64,000 nucleotides of DNA from NCBI RefSeq assembly GCF_902729355.1, contig NZ_CACVCC010000007.1, positions 1-64,000 on the forward strand, written 5' to 3'. Numbering within the stretch: position 1 is the first letter of the stretch; every line of letters begins with the position of its first letter. The stretch comes from Streptococcus sp. S784/96/1 (lineage in GTDB: Bacteria; Bacillota; Bacilli; Lactobacillales; Streptococcaceae). The notes under the pieces were generated by a model, which was not told the DNA's origin, searched no databases, and was given only the letters and a program-made list of their open reading frames with translations. Positions 42,238 through 50,103 of this stretch are shown in pieces. The position numbers and the translations under genes are program-made.

Positions 42238-42547
42238 ACCGCGTCTTTACCTCCTCTAAAATGCTAGCAATAAGCTCAGCTTCTTTCTGAGCAACCTTAT
42301 CTGTTAATCTCGCAACTTCTTCTGAAATCTGTTGCTGAGATGCCGTTTCTTTTTGGGCAATTTCGCCAGTCAACTGAGACTCTTTAGCTTTTTGATATGC
42401 TAAAATCGCTTTGCCACTAGCTTCTGCCGCAGCTGCTAAATCTTGGTCTGTCTTGTGACTAAGGGCTGAAATTGCCTCCTCATGCTCTCTTAGACGATCT
42501 GAAATTTTTCCTTCGACCTCTAAAATAGCTTGTGATGCAAGACTCAT
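42224..42547 (-). CDS. ntpF: V-type ATPase peripheral stalk subunit (G/H type)
   Basis: 107 residues, one long Ala/Glu/Gln-rich helix (SALSHKTDQDLAAAAEASGK), matching the small stator subunit paired with NtpE (NtpF in Enterococcus hirae, subunit H or G elsewhere). First gene of the nine-gene operon ntpF-I-K-E-C-G-A-B-D. Transcribed divergently from the RpiR regulator gene. Confidence 0.85.
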   Translation of the reverse strand: MSLASQAILEVEGKISDRLREHEEAISALSHKTDQDLAAAAEASGKAILAYQKAKESQLTGEIAQKETASQQQISEEVARLTDKVAQKEAELIASILEEVKTRYGGI

Positions 42548-42740
42548 AGTCCACCTCCTTAGGAATTATCATAGCACTTTTTTCACAAAAGGTCACGTTT
42601 TTTCATCAGGGAAAATAACCAAAAAACCTTATAATAACAATATATTTACCGCTTTCTTCCTATATATAATAACCCTAAATTTGGGGGTTTTAAATTTTTT
42701 ATGTTATACTTAATTTATCCTATATTTGAAAAGGCTTTCT
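42548..42740. promoter_or_regulatory. Divergent promoter region between V-ATPase operon and rpiR gene
   Basis: For the regulator (plus strand) an extended -10 TGT TATACT lies at 42702-42710. The segment AACCCTAAATTTGGGGGTT (42671-42689) is an imperfect inverted repeat just upstream, a possible autoregulatory operator. For the ATPase operon (minus strand) a TATTATAAG -10-like run occurs near 42630. No operator for the ATPase was recognised. Confidence 0.5.
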
Positions 42741-43550
42741 ATGACAAGTTCTCTCACTACAAAGATTTCTGCCTACTTACCTAGTATGACAAGTTTGGAG
42801 CGTAGTATTGCAGATTATTTTATTTCTCAGCAACTTACGGAGTACGATTTAGCGACGACGCAAATTACTCAGACTTTACATATTTCTCAGGCAACTTTGA
42901 CACGTTTCGCTAAAAAATGTGGCTTTAAAGGCTATCGTGAATTTGTCTTTGAATACCTCAATAGTCAGAAATCAGATAAAAAAGATTTTGAGATTTTTCA
43001 TTGGGATTTAACCAAACGTGTCATGCTTGATTACCATGAACTTATCCAACAGTCCCATGATTTGGTTGATGAGGAGCAACTGCAAGCCATCGCTGAAATG
43101 TTGGAAAAAGCAGATCGGGTTTACTTTTATGGAAAGGGAAGCTCTGCCCTTGTTGCCCAAGAATTAAAGCTTCGACTCATGAGATTGGGACTCATTTGTG
43201 ATGCTATTAGTACCACTGAGAGCATGATTTGGAATACTAATAGTCTGACTAAAAACTGTCTCGTCATTGGATTTTCACTGTCGGGAAAAACACACTCTGT
43301 GTTATCCAGTCTTGAAAAAGCTCATGATAAAGGAGCACAGACAGTTCTCATCACGACAGCAAATTTTGAGCATAAACCAAGTTTTACAGATGTTGTTCGT
43401 GTCGCCTCTACGCACCATTTGGACTATGGTAATCGGATTTCACCACAATTTCCAATGCTGGTCATGGTTGATATTCTCTACGCCTACTTCTTAGAAATAA
43501 ACAAAGCAAAGAAAGAACAAATTTTCAAAGGAACAATTATTAAATCATAA
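42741..43550 (+). CDS. RpiR/SIS-family transcriptional regulator
   Basis: 269 residues. The N-terminal RpiR helix-turn-helix domain (1-77) includes DLATTQITQTLHISQATLTR. The C-terminal SIS sugar-phosphate-binding domain (about 105-250) includes YFYGKGSSALVAQELKLRLM. In pneumococcus an RpiR protein (NanR) controls the nan locus by sensing ManNAc-6-P, and the nearby sialate operon suggests the same job. However, namA separates them and its direct neighbour is the V-ATPase. I used the ATG at 42741 with AAAAGG upstream. One of very few plus-strand genes, convergent with namA. Confidence 0.85.
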   Translation: MTSSLTTKISAYLPSMTSLERSIADYFISQQLTEYDLATTQITQTLHISQATLTRFAKKCGFKGYREFVFEYLNSQKSDKKDFEIFHWDLTKRVMLDYHELIQQSHDLVDEEQLQAIAEMLEKADRVYFYGKGSSALVAQELKLRLMRLGLICDAISTTESMIWNTNSLTKNCLVIGFSLSGKTHSVLSSLEKAHDKGAQTVLITTANFEHKPSFTDVVRVASTHHLDYGNRISPQFPMLVMVDILYAYFLEINKAKKEQIFKGTIIKS

Positions 43551-43595
43551 AAAAATCCTAATACTTCTATTTCAAGGTAAGTATTAGGATTTTTT
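43549..43595. terminator. Bidirectional terminator between rpiR gene and namA
   Basis: Perfect stem of 16-17 bp around AATCCTAATACTT/AAGTATTAGGATT with A-run and T-run flanks, serving both convergent genes. Confidence 0.9.
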
Positions 43596-43597
43596 AA

Positions 43598-44629
43598 TTA
43601 TCTGACTTGTCCACGTTTGTATGAATTGTTATAAACTTTATAGTCATGATCATGAAGCACTTCTGCTGCATCAGCTAACCAATTTGTATTACGAATCAGA
43701 CCTCGTCCAACTTGAATCAAGTCTGCTTGGCCATTTTGTAAAATATACTCACAGAGTTCTGGGCTATTAAGAAGCCCAACCGCAGTAACTGGAATTGTGA
43801 CAACTTCTTTGATTTTTGCAGAAAATCCTGCTTGATAACCACCATAAATTGGGATATTAGGGCGGATTGGTAAGAGACCTCCTGTCGAAATATCCAGCGC
43901 TGCAACCCCTAACTTTTCTAACCACTTCGAAATGTGTTGGTAATCTTCAAGTGTATTTCCAGCTTCATCGTATGATGTCACAGATAGGCGGACCCAGATA
44001 GGTTTTGAAAAGACTTTTCTAATCTCTTCAACGATTTCTTTTAGGAGGCGGAAGCGATTTTCCAAAGAACCACCATAGGCATCCGTACGTTGGTTTGTCA
44101 TTGGTTCTAAAAATTGGTTAATGAGGTAACCATGAGCTCCATGAAGTTCAATCATGTCATAACCTGCTTGGTCGGCACGAATCGCTGACGCAACAAAGGC
44201 AGCTTTAATACGTTTGATATCAGCAAGGGTCATCTCTTGAGGAGCGTTGTAGCTATCGTCAAAAGGAATGGCACTTGGAGCATAGGGTGTTGGTGCATCC
44301 GCAGACTTACGGCCACCATGCCCCAACTGAACACCCACTTTAGCTCCAAAAGCATGCAGTTCAGCAACTAATGCTGATAGTGCGTCCTTTTGGTCATCAT
44401 TCCAAAGCCCTAAATCATGCTTCGTTAGACGTCCATCTGGTTCAATAGCTGTCGCTTCTTGAATGATAAGGCCAACCCCTCCTATAGCACGCGCACCGTA
44501 GTGAGCATGGTGAAAAGCAGTAGGAAGACCATCTTCTGCTTTAACCTCGTACATACACATTGGGGGCATGACCACACGATTTTTTAGCGATAGACCAGCT
44601 AGTTCAACTGGTGACAATAACATTGACAT
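43598..44629 (-). CDS. namA: NADH:flavin oxidoreductase, old yellow enzyme family (NamA/YqjM type)
   Basis: 343 residues, FMN-binding TIM barrel. The YqjM-subclass Cys sits in VVMPPMCMYE near residue 25. The substrate-binding histidines are in ELHGAHGYLINQFLEP, and VGRGLIRNTNW lies near the C-terminus. It reduces alpha,beta-unsaturated carbonyls with NAD(P)H and is linked to electrophile stress. The ribosome site is AGGAGG, 5 nt before the ATG. Transcribed alone, with an extended -10 (TGC TACAAT) near 44690. The GTAAG/CTTAC inverted repeat downstream of it (about 44648-44672) could bind a thiol-sensing repressor. Confidence 0.88.
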   Translation of the reverse strand: MSMLLSPVELAGLSLKNRVVMPPMCMYEVKAEDGLPTAFHHAHYGARAIGGVGLIIQEATAIEPDGRLTKHDLGLWNDDQKDALSALVAELHAFGAKVGVQLGHGGRKSADAPTPYAPSAIPFDDSYNAPQEMTLADIKRIKAAFVASAIRADQAGYDMIELHGAHGYLINQFLEPMTNQRTDAYGGSLENRFRLLKEIVEEIRKVFSKPIWVRLSVTSYDEAGNTLEDYQHISKWLEKLGVAALDISTGGLLPIRPNIPIYGGYQAGFSAKIKEVVTIPVTAVGLLNSPELCEYILQNGQADLIQVGRGLIRNTNWLADAAEVLHDHDYKVYNNSYKRGQVR

Positions 44630-44941
44630 AGCAACCTCCTTTTCACGTCAGTAAGCCCAACAGATACTTACCTTATTATTGCCGTTATTGTAGCAAAAAA
44701 TGCCAGTATTGTCATAAAAGAAAAATGAGAGTGGGACAAAAATCCAGTGGATGTTTTAGGTGGACACTTGAAAATGAAGAGGTGTCCAGTTGCAGACCTC
44801 CAATCAACCACTGCGTTGATCTGTTATTACTATACAAAAAGAGAAGGTTGAGATATTTTATCCCAACCTCATTATTTTGGCTCTATAATTTCTGTAGTGG
44901 AATGAGTAAATCCCACTACTGTTGACAATAAGTCATTATTT
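44630..44941. other. Spacer between sialate operon and namA
   Basis: 312 bp without a gene: namA promoter and GTAAG/CTTAC inverted repeat (about 44648-44700), intergenic repeat copy B (44708-44873), and a GTAGTGGGA/TTCCACTAC hairpin (44894-44921) that may end the sialate operon. Confidence 0.6.
44708..44873 (+). repeat. Intergenic repeat family, copy B
   Basis: Plus strand: GAGAGTGGGACAAAAATCCA, then GGTGGACACTTGAAA, ATCAACCACTGCGTTGATCT, and the end AGAAGGTTGAGATATTTTAT before CCCAACCTC. It matches copy A (23226-23500, opposite strand) block by block. Confidence 0.75.
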
Positions 44942-45910
44942 TTAACAAGTTAAAACACAACTTCCCGTCAGAAAATCATAGACCAAATCATTTACTTTGA
45001 CATGCATAGCATCATGTCCATAATCTGGTAAGATATAGTGTGATTTCTCTGTTGTCAATCGATTGTAAATGGCAAATTGAGTTGATGGTGGACAGACATC
45101 ATCTTCCAAGCCTGTTATAAAAAGAACAGGACACGTGATGCGATGAGCAAAATTTTTCACATCCATATAAGCTAGGGTACCTAACACCGCTTTTTCAGTG
45201 TCATGAAAAGGATCTGAATATTTAAAATATCTGAAGAATTCATCGTAAGGCTCCGTTGTCAACCCTAATTCTAAGATACGCTTAAAGTCAGATAAAAACG
45301 GATAGATACTAGCGGTTTTTGTGATTTTGGGTGACAAAGCTGACGCAATAAGGGCTAAAGCTCCTCCTTGAGAAGCTCCGTAACTGTATAATTGTTGTTC
45401 ATCTACCCATTCAAAATCAGCCACGATATCAATCAGTTTCACAATTGAGCGATAAACATCTACAAAGAATAACTCTTTAGGACCGTCTAACATCCCACGA
45501 ATCACTTGCCCTTTAACCGTAATTCCCGAGTAATCTCCCACATCACGTGACTGCCCTGCTTGTCCAGGAACATCCATAAAGACCGCTCCCATACCTTCTG
45601 CAGTATATTTGAGCCCTTCTGTCCAGTCGGGGCTTTTACCTTGATAACCGTGGAAATAAAAGACTACAGGACAAGAGGTGACACCTTTAGGGAAGAGGCA
45701 CTTCGCAAAAATAGTCGATCCTTTTGGCGAAGGGAATCTCAACTCATAACAATCAACTGATTTGAGACCAAAGTCTTTCTCTGTCAACTCATAGGTTGGC
45801 ACTGACGTTTCTAACAAAAGACTATTCCAAAACTCATCGAAATCTGCAGGAATCTCATCGCGACCTTTATAGGTTTTCATCTCCTGCAAAGTCATCGTAT
45901 CCTTCATCAT
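44942..45910 (-). CDS. CE7-family acetyl esterase (acetyl xylan esterase/cephalosporin deacetylase fold)
   Basis: 322 residues, alpha/beta hydrolase. The nucleophile serine is in YGASQGGALA, the Asp in TGLEDDVCPP and the His in DYGHDAMH. The family removes acetyl groups from sugars. As last gene of the sialate operon it probably deacetylates O-acetylated sialic acids or other acetylated sugars freed from mucins. The TIGR4 pneumococcal sialidase region has a similar gene. The ATG overlaps the kinase stop by 4 nt, so translation is coupled. Confidence 0.85.
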   Translation of the reverse strand: MMKDTMTLQEMKTYKGRDEIPADFDEFWNSLLLETSVPTYELTEKDFGLKSVDCYELRFPSPKGSTIFAKCLFPKGVTSCPVVFYFHGYQGKSPDWTEGLKYTAEGMGAVFMDVPGQAGQSRDVGDYSGITVKGQVIRGMLDGPKELFFVDVYRSIVKLIDIVADFEWVDEQQLYSYGASQGGALALIASALSPKITKTASIYPFLSDFKRILELGLTTEPYDEFFRYFKYSDPFHDTEKAVLGTLAYMDVKNFAHRITCPVLFITGLEDDVCPPSTQFAIYNRLTTEKSHYILPDYGHDAMHVKVNDLVYDFLTGSCVLTC

Positions 45911-46794
45911 TTTTCCCCCAATTTACTTATGAAATGATAATAAGCACCTAACATTCCTGCATCATTTTGATGCTGAGCAAAGGCTAATTGTGTCTTTTCA
46001 GCAATACTTGGAACCAAAACTTCCTTGAGCATTGCCTCTAATTCAGGCCGCAAGTAATCTTCTTGAGCCATGATGCCGCCACCTAAAATAACAATCTCAG
46101 GATTGACCACATAACAAATACTAGCAATTCCTAAAGCAAGATTTTTAACGAGTTGTGAAATAGCAGAGCGACAAATGTCATTGCCTGATCTAGCTTCTGT
46201 AAAAACACGACGTCCATTCCAATCACTAACATCATCACCTGTAGCTTCCGCAACTGTTTTAACTAGAGCAGTCGTTGAGGCAATATCTTGAAAAGCTCCA
46301 TTCGGAAGAGGGATATAGCCGACTTCACAGGCTGAATAAGATGACCCATGGAAAATCTGTCCACCCTGAATGAGACAGCCTCCGATACCTGTTCCAATGG
46401 TTAAGCAAAGTGATAATGAACTTCCCTTTCCAGCTCCAGAAATACTTTCTGCTAGACCAGCACAGTTTACATCATTTTCAATTTCACAAGGAAGATTAAA
46501 GCGCTCTTCAATAACTTTTTTAAACTGAGTTCCCGCATAATTTGGGATTTGAGGACCTGCGTAGAAAATTTCTCCTTTAACAGGGTCAACCATCCCCGCG
46601 GAAGAAATAGCAACTCCCTTTAGCTCTGCCTTTTCTTTAAAAGATACAACGAGTGAACAAACAAGTTCTAAGATGTGAGGTCCACCCAAATGAGCTTCAG
46701 TTGGTGTTTCATAGCGTTCCACAATAAGACCCTTATCATCAATCAAGCCATACTTCACAGCTGTTCCACCAATATCAATCGCTAAAGTAACCAT
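45907..46794 (-). CDS. nanK: ROK-family sugar kinase, probable N-acetylmannosamine kinase
   Basis: 295 residues. The ATP site LAIDIGGTAVKYGL is at the N-terminus and the sugar-site residues are in ENDVNCAGLAE and LCLTIGTGIGGCLI. The CxCGxxGCxE zinc cluster of most ROK kinases is absent, and the corresponding stretch reads YSACEVGYIPLPNG. It should phosphorylate ManNAc to ManNAc-6-P for NanE. 9 nt after nanA and 4-nt overlap with the esterase. Confidence 0.85.
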   Translation of the reverse strand: MVTLAIDIGGTAVKYGLIDDKGLIVERYETPTEAHLGGPHILELVCSLVVSFKEKAELKGVAISSAGMVDPVKGEIFYAGPQIPNYAGTQFKKVIEERFNLPCEIENDVNCAGLAESISGAGKGSSLSLCLTIGTGIGGCLIQGGQIFHGSSYSACEVGYIPLPNGAFQDIASTTALVKTVAEATGDDVSDWNGRRVFTEARSGNDICRSAISQLVKNLALGIASICYVVNPEIVILGGGIMAQEDYLRPELEAMLKEVLVPSIAEKTQLAFAQHQNDAGMLGAYYHFISKLGEK

Positions 46795-46803
46795 AGTTAC
46801 CTC

Positions 46804-47721
46804 CTAGCAAAAACGTTCCTTAGCGGCACGAATAAGACTAGCTGCCTCTTCTACCACCACTTGATCTTCTTCAGTTAACGGGCTAAGTGGCAAGCGAACA
46901 GAACCCAGATTTAGACCATCATTAATAGCCATAACACCTTTGATAACAGCATACATATGACCTTTACCAGAACAAAGTTTAGCGATAATAGCATTGATAG
47001 CGTATTGAAGATCTTTAGCAGTTTCTAAATCTTTCTCAGCAATTAACTCATTAAGTTTCAAGAAAAGTTCAGGCATAACACCATAAGTACCACCAATACC
47101 ACCAGCAGCCCCCATCAAACGACCACCTAAGAATTGTTCGTCTGGACCATTGAACACAAGATGGCCATCACCTGCAATAGCATTAAAAGTCTCAATATCT
47201 TGGACAGGCATTGATGAATTTTTAACACCAATAACACGTGGATTTTTCAACATTTCACGGTAAAGACTTGGAGTTAAGGCAATTCCTGCTAACTGTGGAA
47301 TATTGTAAATGACAAAATCAGTATTTGGAGCAGCACTTGAGATTGCATTCCAATAGTTTGCTACTGAGGCTTCTGGTAGGCGGAAATAGATTGGTGGAAT
47401 AGCTGCAATCGCATCAACTCCAAGACTTTCTGCATGAGCTGCTAGTTCCATACTATCTTTGGTATTATTGCAAGCAACATGGGCAATAATGGTTAATTTC
47501 CCTTCCGCCACTGCCATCACTTCTTCAAGAACTAATTTACGATCCGCAACACTTTGATAAATACATTCCCCGGAAGAACCATTCACATAAAGTCCCTTAA
47601 CACCTTTATCAATAAAATATTGTGTCAAAGCACGTACGCCTTCTGGACTGATTTCACCAGCTTCATCATAACAAGCGTAGAAAGCTGGAATGACGCCCTC
47701 ATATTTTTCGAGATTTTTCAT
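46804..47721 (-). CDS. nanA: N-acetylneuraminate lyase
   Basis: 305 residues, dihydrodipicolinate synthase superfamily TIM barrel. Substrate loop GSSGECIYQS, catalytic Tyr in YNIPQLAG and Schiff-base Lys in VIGVKNSSM. It cleaves Neu5Ac to ManNAc and pyruvate. The symbol follows lyase usage (some streptococci call the sialidase nanA and the lyase nanH). In the operon between the YesL-like gene and the kinase. Confidence 0.93.
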   Translation of the reverse strand: MKNLEKYEGVIPAFYACYDEAGEISPEGVRALTQYFIDKGVKGLYVNGSSGECIYQSVADRKLVLEEVMAVAEGKLTIIAHVACNNTKDSMELAAHAESLGVDAIAAIPPIYFRLPEASVANYWNAISSAAPNTDFVIYNIPQLAGIALTPSLYREMLKNPRVIGVKNSSMPVQDIETFNAIAGDGHLVFNGPDEQFLGGRLMGAAGGIGGTYGVMPELFLKLNELIAEKDLETAKDLQYAINAIIAKLCSGKGHMYAVIKGVMAINDGLNLGSVRLPLSPLTEEDQVVVEEAASLIRAAKERFC

Positions 47722-47799
47722 TATTTTAGTTTCTCCAATTTTCTAAGTCATAGGATATCTATTCAAGAACTGTTCAATCATATGATAAACACTTCGGCA

Positions 47800-48429
47800 T
47801 TATGTTATCCTTTTTTCAATTAAGTAAAGATGCCCATAAACTAAGCCAGCATATCCTCCTAGGCTCAAGAGTGACAAACCTATCAATAAGGTAAATCCTG
47901 AATAGAAAAGAATAAATAGGATACCCAATAAGACTGTCATCGTGATTAGAGTTACTGGTAAATGAATGCCAGCCAGTAAAAATGAGCGTTTAAGGGCTTC
48001 TTTGATTGGTAGTTCCATCCTTGTCTCCAAAGGATAGACCATAAGAAAGGTCATGGTCACAAGAAATAAAACACTAAAACTTAGCACTTTAATAAGCTGC
48101 GCAACCAACGTTTCCTGACCTAAGAGGAGGATGATATCAAGAAGACATACCATAATCAAAAGAAGTTCTAAAAGTCCTAAACCAAGCCCTTTCTTGCTGC
48201 TAAATTCCTTTAAGTAGATTCTGATAACGGATAGTTGCGCACTTTGTCGCCTCTTAACTAAGGTCTCATAGAGACTACGTTTGGCCATACCAATTGTAAA
48301 TACAGGTAAGCAAGTTAAGATGAAAATCACGTTAACCAAAAACAAATCATAGATAAGGGCACAGATACGCACAAAGGCATTGTCTAGCCCAAAAATCGTT
48401 TTGATGATGCTCGTTGATGTTTTTTTCAT
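47800..48429 (-). CDS. YesL-like (DUF624) membrane protein
   Basis: 209 residues with five or six membrane helices. The N-terminus DNAFVRICALIYDLFLVNVI and LTCLPVFTIGMAKRSLYETL fit the DUF624/YesL family, typically encoded beside carbohydrate ABC transporters. Biochemical role unknown; perhaps an accessory of sugar uptake. Located 21 nt after the YhcH gene and 78 nt before the lyase. Confidence 0.8.
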   Translation of the reverse strand: MKKTSTSIIKTIFGLDNAFVRICALIYDLFLVNVIFILTCLPVFTIGMAKRSLYETLVKRRQSAQLSVIRIYLKEFSSKKGLGLGLLELLLIMVCLLDIILLLGQETLVAQLIKVLSFSVLFLVTMTFLMVYPLETRMELPIKEALKRSFLLAGIHLPVTLITMTVLLGILFILFYSGFTLLIGLSLLSLGGYAGLVYGHLYLIEKRIT

Positions 48430-48450
48430 CTTTACCTCCTATATTTTCAA

Positions 48451-48903
48451 TTAATCAATTAAAACCTTAATTACGCACTTTTTAACGGCTCTTAAATGCT
48501 CTTTAAAAAGATTTGGTCGATGAGGTTCTTCAGGAAAGAACAAAGTGGCATAACCATCAACAAGGTCAAAATCATAGCTTCGTTTACAAGAAACAAAACC
48601 GATGTCTCTGTCCTTATCAAAGTCAACCAATTCTACCTTTTCTCCAGAACCATAACGAATGAGTTCTTCACCTTCAATAATAAGGTGACAATCTAGGTAC
48701 TTTTCGTGGTATTCAAAACGATTTTCTAAACTATCATCCAATATATTTTCTTGAATAAAGAAAAAAGCATTTTTATCATCAATATCATAGGTACCTACTG
48801 TCAATTTGCTGACGTCATTTTCCTCAAGGTAAGTTAACGCCTTATCCAAATTGGGATGAATACCTTTGTAGAGTCCAAGATTTTTGATGTGGTCGTAAAT
48901 CAT
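48451..48903 (-). CDS. YhcH/YjgK/YiaL-family protein, probable sialic acid anomerase
   Basis: 150 residues, DUF386 cupin-like beta-barrel. Starts MIYDHIKNLGLYKGIHPNLD, with metal-site-like His/Glu in EYHEKYLDCHLIIEGEE and FFPEEPHRPN. E. coli members of this family (NanQ) speed interconversion of sialic acid anomers, which fits a place between the sialidase products and the lyase. GAGGAGTT ribosome site upstream. Confidence 0.82.
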   Translation of the reverse strand: MIYDHIKNLGLYKGIHPNLDKALTYLEENDVSKLTVGTYDIDDKNAFFFIQENILDDSLENRFEYHEKYLDCHLIIEGEELIRYGSGEKVELVDFDKDRDIGFVSCKRSYDFDLVDGYATLFFPEEPHRPNLFKEHLRAVKKCVIKVLID

Positions 48904-48986
48904 TTTTAACTCCTCGTACTGTATATATCCTAATAATTTAGACAGTAGAAATATCTTCTATGAGATAGTCCTGCTGTCTAATTAAA

Positions 48987-50090
48987 CTATTTTACAATTT
49001 CTGAAAGTTTTACCTTTCTATCTTCATTAATTGATAAAGTACACGCATCTGCTGTCGCAATGGCTTCTAGAGCAGCCTCACCTGTTAACAATTTAATAAA
49101 TTCCTCTGACACCGTTTTTCCCTCCATAATACCATGTAGATACTGCATTTCTTTTGCAATAATAGAAGATAACCACATAGGAGTACGTTTTCCTGGCTTA
49201 CCGTAAGCAATTGCTCCATCCATTTCAGTACTATGATAAATTCTTGTACGATCATCATCCTCTTCTTGAGTTTCATGTACCAAGAAATAGGTTTCTTCAC
49301 CATTAACTTTTAGCGTGCCTCGGCAATTAAACATATCAATTTTAATAGCACCTTTAGTTCCTTGGATAAGTACATAATGTTCTCCCCAACGATATGCTGA
49401 TCCCCATTCTAAAAGTGCAAACCGTTTTCCTGAAAACTCCATGTTTACAAAAATCATATCATCTTCATCACCAAAATTCTCACCTTTATGTGCAACATTT
49501 CCACCAGTCATTGTAACTGTTTCTGGCATACCACCCATTAAAAATTGGACACAATCTAATTCATGAATATGGTGATAAAGATGTCCACCTGATTTTTCAC
49601 GAATTTTTTTCCAAGAAATCGTTTCTTGTTCTTCTTCCCAACCATTCCGAGCAGTATGGCAATAAAGAATATCACCAATGACGCCATCATTGATCAATTC
49701 TTTAGCGTGGTGAACACCGTTGAAGAAATTCATAATATGTCCAGCCATAAAGGTTACACCACACTTTTTACAAGTATCAACCATCTCACGACAATCTTGA
49801 TAGGATAAAGCAATAGGCTTTTCACAAAAGACGTGTTTCCCATTTTGTGCTGCTTTAATAACTGGTTCTTTATGTAAATTATTAGGAGTCGCGACAATAA
49901 TACAATCAACATCTGCACTAGATACCAATTCATCTAGCGAGCTTGCTACACGAGCACCTAATTCTTCACCAATAGCTATTGCATTTTCAGGGTCATAAAC
50001 AACTGTAATTTCTGCTCCCTCATTTGTTGTTAGTGCTCTTGCTAATTCTGCACCAAAATAACCTGTACCAACTACTCCATATTTAATCAT
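48987..50090 (-). CDS. Gfo/Idh/MocA oxidoreductase, probable 2,7-anhydro-Neu5Ac oxidoreductase (NanOx-like)
   Basis: 367 residues. The Rossmann motif VVGTGYFGAELARAL is at the N-terminus, the catalytic EKP motif is in FCEKPIALSYQDC, and a C-terminal alpha/beta substrate domain includes HIHELDCVQFLMGG. Immediately after a NanB-type trans-sialidase (13 nt), it matches the place of the enzyme that converts 2,7-anhydro-Neu5Ac into Neu5Ac by an NAD-dependent redox cycle in Ruminococcus gnavus, E. coli (YjhC) and pneumococcus. Family is certain; exact substrate is inferred from context. Confidence 0.85.
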   Translation of the reverse strand: MIKYGVVGTGYFGAELARALTTNEGAEITVVYDPENAIAIGEELGARVASSLDELVSSADVDCIIVATPNNLHKEPVIKAAQNGKHVFCEKPIALSYQDCREMVDTCKKCGVTFMAGHIMNFFNGVHHAKELINDGVIGDILYCHTARNGWEEEQETISWKKIREKSGGHLYHHIHELDCVQFLMGGMPETVTMTGGNVAHKGENFGDEDDMIFVNMEFSGKRFALLEWGSAYRWGEHYVLIQGTKGAIKIDMFNCRGTLKVNGEETYFLVHETQEEDDDRTRIYHSTEMDGAIAYGKPGKRTPMWLSSIIAKEMQYLHGIMEGKTVSEEFIKLLTGEAALEAIATADACTLSINEDRKVKLSEIVK

Positions 50091-50103
50091 AATTATCTTC
50101 TTT

